DNA of 64,000 nt, taken from Camarhynchus parvulus. Lineage: Eukaryota; Chordata; Aves; Passeriformes; Thraupidae. The stretch is from positions 7,502,001 to 7,566,000 of the forward strand of contig NC_044585.1 of NCBI RefSeq assembly GCF_901933205.1, read 5' to 3'. Both the position numbers and the translations under genes were made by a program. This document shows, piece after piece, positions 50,441 through 61,400 of the stretch; the first letter of the stretch is position 1; each line of letters opens with the position of its first letter. Below the pieces are notes generated by a model. It worked only from the letters and a program-made list of their open reading frames with translations. It had not been told where the DNA came from and made no database searches.

Positions 50441-52261
50441 TGGTAATCAGATAGAGCAGCATGGTAGAGAAGCTATTAAATAAAATCATAATTATCCCTC
50501 TCTTTAACAGCACCAAGCAGTTGTTTGCTCTTCTCTAAACATAACACATCTGAAGTTGCAAACCCAAAATAAGGGCACTAAAAGCTACTGAGACATCACC
50601 ACAATCTGTGGGGATCTTTGCAAAAGCTTGGCCCTGAGACAGGTGGCAGCATCATACTCCTGGCACCTGCTTGGCACAGGTGCCTTCACACAGGGGTAAT
50701 GGGCACAGAGCAATGGGATGAGAGCCAGAGATGTGGCTGAGAGGTGACAGCTGAAATGGCTCAGAACTGCCAGCCAGGTCACCATGAAAGCCTGGGCCAA
50801 ATGACCAATTTGCCACAGTACCAGGGAGCATCACTATCACTGAGCTCTTGGCTGCAGAATGAAGTGTACATAAAGTATCTCCTGAAATTGCTTTCCTCTC
50901 TGAAAATACAAAGATTCTTGAGGCATCCATAGGGACTACATCTACAAGCCATTTAGAAATGTAAAATACAATACTCAATGCTTTCCAACAGGCTCATTCC
51001 TCTGTCCCCAAATACAGCTTTACATATTTCAAAGGATAAATCACTACCCTGTGTCCATGTAATGACTGTAAACAAAAAAGCTCCTTATTGTCTCGTCATA
51101 AACTTCAAGGAAGCCCAAGAGTTCCTCCAGATGTTCCTTTCCTCAATGTCTTTGAAGGACAATGGAAACATGGAAACACGTTTTATTGCTCAGTCCCAGC
51201 CTTCAATTTTTCAGGAATTTAAGACAAGTGAAGTGAGATGGTTTCTCGCCAACATCTGTTTGAATAAAAGGGATCTCACGCACCACATTTCACATGGAGA
51301 ACTTTGCCTAAGACCTCTTGAGGTGCTGTCATGTATATTAAAAGTTAAAGCCCTGGTTTTGTTTGATAATGTGAAGTAAGGGGCTCTATTCTTAGTAACA
51401 TGTTGAGGCAACAACATGAATAGTCTTGACAAGCTGTTCTACTTCCAGCTTAGTCCAAAGCATGATATCAACTTCCCATAATAACTACAAATGGAAGTAA
51501 TGAAGGGCAGAGAGGAAAAATACAAAATAAAATACAACAAACAACTCAAGCAGATTAGCAGGCACTTTATGAAATTATCAGTTTGCAACAGTATAAACAA
51601 TTTTAAGTCAATTTATAAAAAATATTCCCAGAAGGCAATCAAGTAAATCAGGTAATTATATCCTGTAAAGGGAGATAACATCAGGAAAATTAGAAACACT
51701 TCTGCACATAAATCAGAGGAAGGAAAGCCTTCACACTTCATTTACTCATTATCACATTTTATGTATTTCTTTGCAGAAGACAGGGAGCTGGCATGGTTAA
51801 TGTTGGCTGCTGGGTGCCCCAATTATCATCTGTACTTATGGAAATGGCTTGAGGTCAGCTTACATAATATTGTCAATCAACAAAACATGGAAAAATTGAC
51901 AGACATGATGGAAGAAAGTGACAAGACTTTATTCCATAGGAATAGGAATTTACACTGTGAATACTGACATTGGGAGAGAGGCTGGGAGTGCAAATTAGAG
52001 CCTTGATGAGGCAGGATTGAAAATACCCAAGGTTTTGGAGGAGCTTGGGATCTCAGACTCCTAATTTCACTTCAAGTCCTGTCAGCAGCACCTGCACTAT
52101 GTCATTTTGCTCCCTCTACCCTCAGTCAATCATGGCACATCTCCACATCTTTCAGCAACCATAACCATGGGGAATTTCTGTTTCTCTTCTCACCAGGAAA
52201 AGAACATCAGTGTCATGTATCTAAAATGTAGCTCTCCACTCAGCTGAGCTGCTAAGCATCT
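50441..52261. other. Non-coding sequence, one exon-like frame
   Basis: No gene is assigned. A 68-codon plus frame (51761-51967) follows a splice-acceptor-like tract ending in TTTCTTTGCAG at about 51768-51778 and has a protein-like composition, but no family is recognised. AT-rich DNA at 51590-51700 has several homeodomain-type cores. Opposed frames at 50585-50978 look like chance. Confidence 0.55.
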
Positions 52262-52388
52262 ATTTAAAGTTAGGTACACGCTTAAATTTCATTAAAATTA
52301 ACAGCACTTAAAGTGCCTGAAGCCAAGAATGTTTTAAGTGCTTTGTTGAATAAGAATGTACTTAAGCAAATGCTTAAATGCTTCTATG
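52262..52388. repeat. Ancient sauropsid fold-back repeat relic (GCTTAAGTGCTTTG type)
   Basis: The segment carries TTTAAAGTTAGGTACACGC, then TTTTAAGTGCTTTGTTGAAT, then TTAAGCA-AA-TGCTTAA (52362-52377). These are close to the wording of an old palindromic interspersed repeat common in turtle, crocodile and bird genomes, which alternates GCTTAA and TTAAGC words. I cannot give its library name with confidence. It is degraded and rearranged. Confidence 0.5.
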
Positions 52389-53810
52389 AATTGGTGTCAA
52401 ACTTATATTAAATCACAGTCCTTGCTGTTTTTATATCAGAATGTCACAAGTCATGAAGAAGAGAGAGTGTTTAACCAAATCTTCCATTTTTTTTCCTTAG
52501 GATACCTAAGAGCTGTCCTATTTCCTGCTGCAAGCAAAATATATAAGAAATGTCAATGGGGAATTACTAGTTGCTGAAGCATCTCTAAGATATTATGGCA
52601 GATAAGCCTTTTAGTAGTTAATATTCCTCCCCAGCCACATCCCTGCTTTATAGATTATAATTTCTCTTTAATAAAGGAAAACCCTAAATCCCGCAGCTTC
52701 AGCTGGAGATGGATTTTCATTTATTTGGTTGCAAGAAACCAAATTAAGAAAATTACTTTCTAACTAATTTTATAGTGCTAAAGAACATCTGATCATATGC
52801 TGGGGAAAAGCTTCAAGCTTTCTGGACGAAGCCGTTAAGACATGAGTAATAATTGGAAATTTACTGTGCATAAATCTTGATGAAATTAAACTGCATTTAA
52901 GTATGTTCTATAAAAACCAGGTCAAATGGCAAATGACAAATGCCCTGTGTCACTTGGTGCAGGGAAAGGTATCGCAGAAAATCAGAATAACTAATTCTTC
53001 CAAGCACTAAGCACAGGCAAAACCCTATTTTTCTTTGTGTACAAGAAATCTAAGCATTAGATTGCTTGGATTATTTTATTTCTTTATTTCTTTATTCTAT
53101 TTCTTTATTTATTTTAAGTTGCTTAGATATTTTTCTCTGTCATTCCTGACTCATGCTCAGCTCTGGAGGGAGATGGCTGGAGCTGCACATGGCACAGGAG
53201 GGCAGGAGACACAGCCTCCCTAACAACATCCTCACTGTGATTACCCAGTGCTCACAGACCTCAGCAAACCAGCCCAAGTGCTCTTCACACAGAGCTAGGA
53301 CTTAGTTACATCAAAATTATTCCACAATCATTCTCATAGCTTGGTCCAGACTCTTAACTGGTGTGAGCAAGAGACAAGACAGCTCAGTCATCCCAGTTGC
53401 TGACCTGCCCTACTGTACAAAGCCCAAAATCTCCCAAGGATTCCCATATAACTTGTAGATAATGCACAGGTGCAGTGCAAACCAAAACCCAATCATTCAT
53501 GGCAGATGTTTAAAGTAGTAACTAAAAAGGAGAAGCTCCTGCTCGACTCCCATGGACTAGGATTTTATTGACACATGCAAAGAACTATCACTACAAAACA
53601 AATATTCTGAACACAGACATCTCTCTCCTTAAGAGAACAAAAAATAGTTACATTTTTAGAAAGGACAAAAAGATAATTCAATCATGAGCTACCATCCTTC
53701 TAAAGACTGTCACAGTACGTTAAAATGATAGAAAACTACAAATGTGATAATCAAATGTTTTTGTAAGTTAATAATTTCAGCTTACAGGACTGATTTTTCA
53801 CTGGTGAAAG
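52389..53810. other. Non-coding sequence, no gene seen
   Basis: Single-copy AT-rich DNA with an odd palindrome AAAGCTT-C-AAGCTTT at 52807-52821 and the T-rich simple sequence at 53071-53116. No recognised gene. Confidence 0.62.
53071..53116. repeat. T-rich simple repeat (TTTATTTC-like)
   Basis: Imperfect tandem units of TTTC/TTTA over about 46 bases. Low-complexity sequence that gives an artificial Phe/Leu-rich frame on the plus strand. Confidence 0.8.
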
Positions 53811-53872
53811 CTGCCACACTCAGTTGAAATCAATGGAGCTATGACAATTTACTCCAGCTAAAGGTCTGGCCC
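53811..53872. repeat. Ancient sauropsid repeat relic (GAAATCAATGGAGCTA type)
   Basis: The words TTGAAATCAATGGAGCTATG, CAATTTACTCCAGCTAA and GGTCTGGCCC occur in the order typical of a very common old repeat in turtle and bird genomes, whose usual wording is a TCAATGG word, GTTTACACC-like and CTGGCCC words. Library name uncertain. The fragment is short but the ordered match is good. Confidence 0.55.
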
Positions 53873-56800
53873 GTTGGTTTTTGAAATTTAAGCTGAATTG
53901 GAGGAAGAAAGCATAAATTTACAAGCAAAAAAGATTGAGAGAGGCAATGAACCATCCTGACCTTTACTTTCCAAGTCACACACCAGAGAGCACAGCCCAG
54001 AATAAGGCAATAGGGAAGAACCTGTGCTCTTCATTTACTCCACTTGCACAGACTGCATCATCAACCTCAGCTCAGCATTAAGTTACAAAGGCATCTTTCT
54101 AGAAATCCCCAGTCAGGACGATAGAAGTCAGGACATGGGAATACCAGAAAATGAAAGAGAGGGCATGGGGGAAGAAAATCAACTACCAGCATGAGACACA
54201 CCTGCATTTTGATGGAAAAAACAATGAAGCTGTGACCTGCACCTTCTTCACTGATGGACTGAGGGCAGAGAAAGGACAGGCCAAGGACATGGCTCAGATA
54301 CTGACCTGGGCTTTGTTTCCTGCAGCCCTACTGCCAACCCAGGCCTGGAGCTGAGCTGCAGGGGAGGGAAGAAGGCTTGGCAAATTCTGGGGACAAAGCT
54401 CAGACTTCAGCATGAAACAAAAATATTCTAAGTTAGCATGAAAGGGAAGGTAATTCCCAAGGAAAACATTCACACTGTCCTTTTATGAGATTATGCAGCA
54501 AGTATCTACTCGTAGGTATGTGTTAAATACCATTTGTTTTTCCTTCACAATATGTTGCATTTACTCCTGTGCAGTTAAAAACAAAAACCCTGCTGATCCA
54601 AACCTTTTCAAGTAATGTCTGTTGTGTTTCTTGTTGCTAGTACTTGTCCAGTAATACTTTGCCATAGCAATTAGGCAAATTTGTAATGCAAAGTGTCTAA
54701 AAACCCCACGGAGACTGGCCCAGAGCCCTGTCCCTGCTCTCACAGCAGCTTGGGTGCCCACGCAACTGCAAGGCATTATTATTATTTTAATCTAGAGAAA
54801 AGGAAGATAGGACTAATGCTATTGATCAGCCCAACAGACCATCAAGACCTACCAGATACATCTCCTGCTAATCTGTAATTTCTGGTTCACAGGAAGGTAA
54901 CTGCACATGACGTATGTGCCATTCATCTCTGATAATGTGCTGAGAATAATTAGCTCGTGACATTTCTTTGTTCCAACTTATCTTTGTGTCTCTGCCTATC
55001 TCTATTTCCTTTTCTGAGACATCCTTTTAGACTATCCTATTTCTGATATTTATTTGCCATGAGCACACCATTGGCAGGCATTGTTAACTTTAAGGCACCA
55101 AGAAGAAAGAGCTCTGTGCTATCTGAATTATTTGTCGTATTTCTTGGCTGAATGTGGGTGTTTAAAAAAATATATTTCAGAGCATCAAATAGGAGAGAGA
55201 AGGATGAGTTACCTGAAAAGACTTTAAAAGGGGTTTGGGATTTAGTAACATCTGCTCACAAGGAGACTGCAGATCTTTTAGGGAAAGTTGGAAAGCAGCA
55301 GCCAAGCCTGTGAATTGCACATTATACCCTCGTGAATACAGACAGCTTTGTGGAAACAGAACATCCTGTCAGCACGGCTATTTGACAGCCTCAGGTAGCA
55401 CTTGCTAACAAGGATAAGCTTTATTTATTTATTTTCACAGAAACTCATTTTTGTGATTACTCCAAACCAAAGTGAGATTTTGGGATTGAGTTTGAGAACT
55501 ATTATCAAGTGCTGCACAAATGCAGGGACTCTTCCTGGAAGGTCACGGCTCAGTGAAACAGGGAACCAATTATACACCTGCTCCCACAGTGTGTGCTCAG
55601 GCTACACAGACATACAATGACAGTTTCTTCCTGTAAAGATTGTGGGGAAATCAGATCTGGGAACAGAAATCACCGTGCCTTTAGACAAACAGGGCGGCAG
55701 TTCCCTGACCGAACTGTTCAAGTCTTGTTTTCTTTAGGGGAAAGGATGGGCCCTGCAGCTTCCCCTGGGGTCAGTGCTGCTGCAGACCCAGGAGAGAAGG
55801 AATACAGAGCTCTTGCTGTACCAACGAGAAAATGGCTCCTGCTTCAGACTGAAACGTGTCTTGGTGACATGAAACAGCAGCTCTCACTGCCTTCTGCCCA
55901 ATTATTCATCAGCACCTACCACCAACCGAGCTGGTCAAAGGCTGCCTCCGACTGTTTGTTGTCCTCCAAGAAGTCAGCAGCAGGGTGCTGCTTTTACACT
56001 CCAGGTTAGGTTTCCTCTCCCATCTGGCCTCTGCTATGTCTTCAGAGAGAAGATTTCATTTACAGGCTCTCTGCCACGAAGGAAGGAAACAGCCTGCTAC
56101 TTCTGTTCTCTGCAGGGATGATGATACAGCATGCCTGCATGCCTGCTCCCTAACTGTCTGCTATGCCTTTGTGGCACACACAGAAAAAGCCTATTGACTG
56201 CCACTGCCTAGTAAAAATACTCAAGAGAAAAACAACTCTCTTTTTCTCCCATGAATATGCTGCTCTTGAGTTCCCACTTGGATTCAGATTGGTATTTTCA
56301 GAGGCAGCACACTGGCATGGCCAATGGGAACGGAGAAATACAGGACTCCCTGTTACTTGCAATTCAGCTTTGTATGGAAGAGATGAACATAAGTTTTTCC
56401 TTGTTTTCTCCTCAGTCATCAAGTCCAAGGGACTCCATCATGGTCAAGAAGACAGCAAATGCTGCTGCTCATTCTTTTTCATGCCTGGTTCTTATTTCCT
56501 CTGAAAAACACTTTTAATCAGCATGCTGCAACTCAGTACCCTGGATAGGAGGAAGGGGAGGAAAGAAGATCTCTCACCAATGAGGGTTTCATGCATGTGG
56601 CACAGGCCCATCACAGATCTCCTAAGGAACTGGCACGACCTCCCTGTGGACATCAGACAGCTGTGATGCCATTTTCAGTTCAAAGTGTGTGAAACTCTCC
56701 CCTCAGCTACAGCTTCCCATGGCTCTGATCCACAGAGCCAAATTCACATATGCATCCTGCTCCATTTAAGACAAAGGGATTTTAATGATTAAAGTTGTGA

Positions 56801-57382
56801 GAATGCAGCAAAGGATGTTAATCATTTTCCCAAGAACCTGAGCCAGAAAATCTAACATTTATGGTTTGAATTCAGGTCTGGGCTTGTGGATTTTTTTTTA
56901 GCCCTCCCTCAGGCCTGAAACCCTCGAACAGTCCTGTTATCCTCAGCTGAGCCGAGGCGCCTGCTGTAAGCCATCAGTTCCCTCCCTCCTCCTTCCACTT
57001 CCACTGTCTCCGTTTAATCGCACCAAATCCCTTTGGCACTTGCCTCAGGGTAGTACATAACTCTGCAGGAATTCCATTGTCATGTAGCATTAATTTAATG
57101 TCCACTTATTACAAAGTGTTATGGAGAAATAATACACTGCTCCTGGATGAATTAGAAACCTGCCTGCATAAGGAAGATGCCGTTTTGCAAGGTGCTGCCT
57201 ATTGTTCAGCATCTTCGGCTCCGCAGAAGGAAAGTGCTGCTTGTTTTGACAAGCAACTGAAATTTCTGCTTGCTGCTTTAACAGCAATGTTTTAACTGTC
57301 ATTCTGCAAGGATAGAAATGTTCTGTAGTTCAAAACACACTTTTCAAGGATTGATTTGGACACACTTACTTGCCTGGTTTTA
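53873..57382. other. Non-coding sequence, no gene seen
   Basis: No gene recognised. Plus-strand frames at 55593-56009 (138 codons) and 56163-56504 (113 codons) lack known domains and overlap other frames. Short ATT and TTTA runs occur near 54776 and 55423. A T-run lies near 56891. Confidence 0.6.

Positions 57383-57459
<77 letters not shown>
57383..57459. repeat. (TATC)n tetranucleotide microsatellite, about 19 units
   Basis: A pure run of TATC (GATA on the other strand) over about 77 bases. Long pure GATA-type arrays mutate quickly and are used as polymorphic markers. Each unit also contains a GATA core on the minus strand. Confidence 0.98.
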
Positions 57460-57461
<2 letters not shown>

Positions 57462-58946
57462 AAATGTCAAATTAGCTTGCAAGTTTAATTTTCTTGCCCT
57501 GGATGAGAAAGGATTTTAGGGCACAGGACCCAGCAGCACTTTAGACCAGACTGTTACATGACTAAAGGGCAGCCTGCAGCTCTCAGTTTGATTTTCCTTT
57601 AAAAGACAGCTCACACCATCCCATTTTAATAAATGTACTTAGTTACAACAGGTAACTGGGAGAGTATATAGCTGTGCTAGAGGATAATTATGTACTGATA
57701 CAGTGGTGTACTTAAACTAAAATGCTTTATTCTGAAGGGGAGCACAAGGCTCAGAGAGGGCCCCTGGACGAGAAAGGGAGCAGGGTTTGCCTGGCAGACA
57801 CAGGGCTGTGACCCTGAGCCTTCCCAGCTGTGAGTCCATGGCTCTAGGAGCAGGAGAGCTCGCACCTCACCCACAGCTAGCCAGGAACATCCTCAGATGC
57901 AACTCTTCCTCTGCTGGCAGAAATGCAGCTGCCCACTCAGTGGGTGCACATCCACCTTTGAGAGCTGTAAGAACTGCCCTGGATCATCATTTCTGGACCA
58001 GATTTGATATGTACTGGAGGTTATTTGGTTCCTGGATGACACTGATGTTAACTTCTCATCTGTGCTCCATCTGCACTGGCACAAGAAAAGCAGATCCTTC
58101 TATAACCATAAGCAAACAATTATTAAAGATCCTAATGTCTTTGGCAGCCAGGAACGACAGGATTACCAGTGGAAGTTCAGCAGAACTGAACAGGACAACG
58201 CAGTCCTAAACAACACAGGACACAAAAATTCACACAAGTGTGATCGTTCCACACTGCCACAATCAACACAATTACTAAAAGCAACAGGAACACAGAAATA
58301 ACCAAATCCACAGGCAACAGTCTAAATAAATACAACTGAGGGAGCACTGAAGTTGCTGGAAAAATGCTCCTTTATCCTGTATTTTCCGGTTTTCATTTGC
58401 AATATTGGCAACAATGTGAATTTCACAACAACAGGCAGGAGACTCTGATCCTGCCAGTTAGAGGACTTTCATTTTTGATGCTGTGAGATATAATCAAGAC
58501 ACAAGTTTTTTGCATTAAGATGCCCGAGTTTGAAAGCTGGAAGCGCTTTTTAAAGCAAAAGTCTTTTAATAATCAGCATTTCAGGACGTCACGGGATGAA
58601 GAACAATAATCACACAGCAAACTCACCACGCTGGCTTCCAGGGTCTCCCCTTGAGCCTATCAACTCCTTGGTTTAGTCTCAAAGCTATGCAACAGAAATG
58701 AAAAACTACGAAGAGAAGCAGGATCTAATTTAATGTCAATTTGTATTTAACCCCATGGGTCAGTGCAGAGGAGGGGAGACTGCAGCCATCACCCACTGGG
58801 ACATAGCAGAGCACGAGTAATGCAGCATCTGTTCACAGCAGGGATATGTGGCTTTGGTGGCACTTAAGTAATTTTGCTTCCAAAAAACTAGGAATAATTT
58901 TTTGTCTTGTTCCAAAGATCATCATTTCACACATAATTTTAAGGTG

Positions 58947-58980
58947 TTTTAACTTAATGAAGTCAATGGTGTGAATAATT
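58947..58980. repeat. Possible ancient sauropsid repeat scrap (TGAAGTCAATGG)
   Basis: TGAAGTCAATGG at 58958-58969 is the hallmark word of a family of old fold-back repeats in sauropsids. The flanks do not extend the match convincingly, so this is tentative. Confidence 0.3.
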
Positions 58981-59491
58981 AAAGTTACCTGACAAAAGAG
59001 AAATTCAAAACCACTTTCCTCCCAAGTCTGAAGCAGTTACAGGATATTAATTAAAAAGTAACCAGAGGAAAAAAAAATGCATTACTCTCAGATAAAACTC
59101 CCTGAATATGAAGGGCTGAAGTGTAACTAAGAAGATCCAGGCAAGACAAGAGAGGTAGCTCCTTCCAGTTTCTCCAGAATAGTTTTTGGACAATAAAAGG
59201 GAGTGTTGGAAATGCAGTGCCTGCAACTTTGCTGACGCCGTGACAGGGACAAAGAGCATATGTCTGTTTAGCTTGAACGAAGGCTCTGTACAGACTGATG
59301 GGAAATAGATGGTTGTCTGAACAATTAATTCAGGGGCAATCATGACCAAACCTACTGCCAAAGTTAAAGCAGAATGAGACAGACACTTAGCCTCTCTCAG
59401 CACTCCCCTACTGATCATTTTGCTGGGTAGATGCAATTCCCCTGCCCCACAGCCACAGCAGAGAGCAGAGCATGGAGAGATGATGATTGAC

Positions 59492-59521
59492 CCATGGCAT
59501 GGGGACAATCCCATACCATGG
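59492..59521. repeat. 12-bp inverted repeat with one mismatch
   Basis: CCATGGCATGGG (59492-59503) pairs with CCCATACCATGG (59510-59521) around the six-base loop GACAAT, with one mismatch. It is a compact potential hairpin with no known role. Confidence 0.75.
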
Positions 59522-60814
59522 AGCCTGTCTCTGCCACCTGCCACAGCCTCTTCTTGCTGGTGCACCAGCTTTCCTCTAACTTAGGCACTTGACCATGGAA
59601 ATAAATTCCTGCCCAGATCCCTGCCAGGTCTGATGGCAGCACAGCTATCCCGGTGCACTGGCTGCATCCCAGCAGCACGCTGAGCCTGGGCAAAGCCCAG
59701 TCCTGGGGGAAGGCAGGGGCATCTGGGGAGGCTTTCAGGCTCACACAGCAGCAGGATTTTGAAAGAGTGCCTAGGCTGACAGCTTCAGATGCTCACTGAC
59801 AACTTACAGTGGCGTATGGCAACAATCCACCAGCACGAACCCGATGTTGCAAGTTATCACAACTATTTAGAGATGAGTGGCAGCCAGGAGAGCTCCCAGC
59901 AGAAGGGAGGAGGTAAGGGAAGGTTCTACAATGAGAGAGAAAACACAAGATGGGGAAACATAAAAAGGAAAACAAAAAGCTATTCCAGTCTGTTTTATCT
60001 CCTCTGTTATGACTGTTACCTCTAAAATGCAGCAGGCTGTCAGAGACTCATAACTTACTGGGTCTGATGGAACTGAGGGAGATCTGTGTAAGTCACCAGG
60101 GTATGTGCACACAAACTGCTGAGGACCAACAGCTCTGCTTGATCCCAGCTACATGGGAGAATACTATCACAGGGAAGGAGGTACTGTTTGGGGCTTGATC
60201 CTGTTTTAAACTGATGAGACAGATTCACCCTAAAGACCCACCCAAAACATTTCAGGAGTCCTTCTCCATTTGGCTTTTGCTATCACTGAGTAAAACAACC
60301 CACACAGGAGCAGGAGTGAACTGGAGAAGCAGTGAAGCTGATGGCAGTGGCTCTGGCCAGCAGCCAGGGAGACGAGCTCTCTGTCTCACCTTACCAATTT
60401 TCTGCTGTTATTGCAGGACTCTCTACATCACACATGCCTTGTGCTCCACCAGTTGTACCTTGGCAACACAGAATTCACACCCTTTTTAAAGGTCAGTCTC
60501 TAATAGTGCAGCTGCGCAGCTGTAACTGTAGTGGTGCACAGAAGGTCCACAGCGTTCTCCAAAGAGAGTAAATAGCAGCCAAAACTAAATATTTCAGAGT
60601 TCAAAATAAATTATCTTCTTCCATACTCACTGGGCTACAGTCCAGTAAAGTCTTTTTCAACTTGAATTCAATACAAGACTCTGCAGTGGCTTTTTCAGCA
60701 CATCTTGAAAGCACACGGGTACTTGCCAGAGTACTCTGCTCCCATACATTCCCTGTGCAATAATTTCTTTCTAGTATAGATCACCCCATAAATGTATTTT
60801 TCAGCGCTACAAGG

Positions 60815-60870
60815 CAAGATTCTGATCTCAGTCACGCTGCTGTAAATCTGTTATAATTCCACAATCTAGC
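60815..60870. repeat. Ancient sauropsid fold-back repeat relic (GATTCTGATCTCAGT type)
   Basis: The ordered words AGATTCTGATCTCAGTCAC, GCTGTAAATCTG and TAATTCCAC closely follow one arm of a palindromic old repeat frequent in turtles, crocodiles and birds, whose arms read GATCTCAGTTACAC and GTGTAAATC. Only one arm is present. Family name not given because I am not certain of it. Confidence 0.55.
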
Positions 60871-60929
60871 CTTTAGCATTTTTAATTTCTAAGAATGCCA
60901 CTGGGGTATATTTACTTCCTATTTTCTAC

Positions 60930-61400
60930 AGCCTGTTAGGTGAGAATTATAGTCATGTTGTCCAAAGCACACTCTAATCTTATATGCATCCATTAGTGGC
61001 TAAAGAAAAAATAATCAGACTGTCCAATCAGGCTAACAGATAACACACAAGCCATCATTTACCTGTTATCCCTTTCTGCAATACTGTGATTTCCACTTGG
61101 CCCCAGGGTAATATACTATCGGTATTAGCAATTTTCCTTGTAAATTAATCAGAACCACCTAGCAAATAATTACAAACTTCTCTTCCAAATCTATTATCTT
61201 CAAGTTTAAATGTGGGCAGATGGTAGGCCTTAGGGCATGTTTTATTCCAGGTATGGAATTAATTGATGATTTCTCACATTATAAACAGAGAACTTCAAAT
61301 TATTGTTGAACCTCTAATTTTTTCCCTCTCATCCTATTAATGTTCATCCTAGGTAAATGTCTGCCAGCAATGAAATGTGCATTTTAAATACCTGGCCAAT
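60930..61400. promoter_or_regulatory. Candidate conserved non-coding element, long AT-rich block
   Basis: About 450 bases without simple repeats and with many homeodomain/POU-type words. They include TTATATGCATCCATTAGTGG at about 60980-60999, AAATAATCAGAC near 61009, TGTAAATTAATCAGAACC near 61140-61157, AATAATTAC near 61165 and GGAATTAATTGATGATTTC near 61255-61273. A CpG lies within CTATCGG (61118-61124). The length and homogeneous texture suggest a constrained element, but this is inferred. Confidence 0.38.

Larger units (their letters stand above)
57460..60814. other. Non-coding sequence, no gene seen
   Basis: The longest open frame of the window (172 codons, minus strand, 59047-59565) lies here but has no recognised domain, and overlapping frames exist. 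A 140-codon plus frame at 57787-58209 is likewise unrecognised. A fragment with TGAAGTCAATGG at 58958-58969 hints at another old sauropsid repeat. An imperfect inverted repeat lies at 59492-59521. Confidence 0.6.

Noticed and set aside
52807..52821. 15-bp odd palindrome AAAGCTT-C-AAGCTTT
   Set aside because: Short AT-rich palindromes of this kind are expected by chance in 64 kb.
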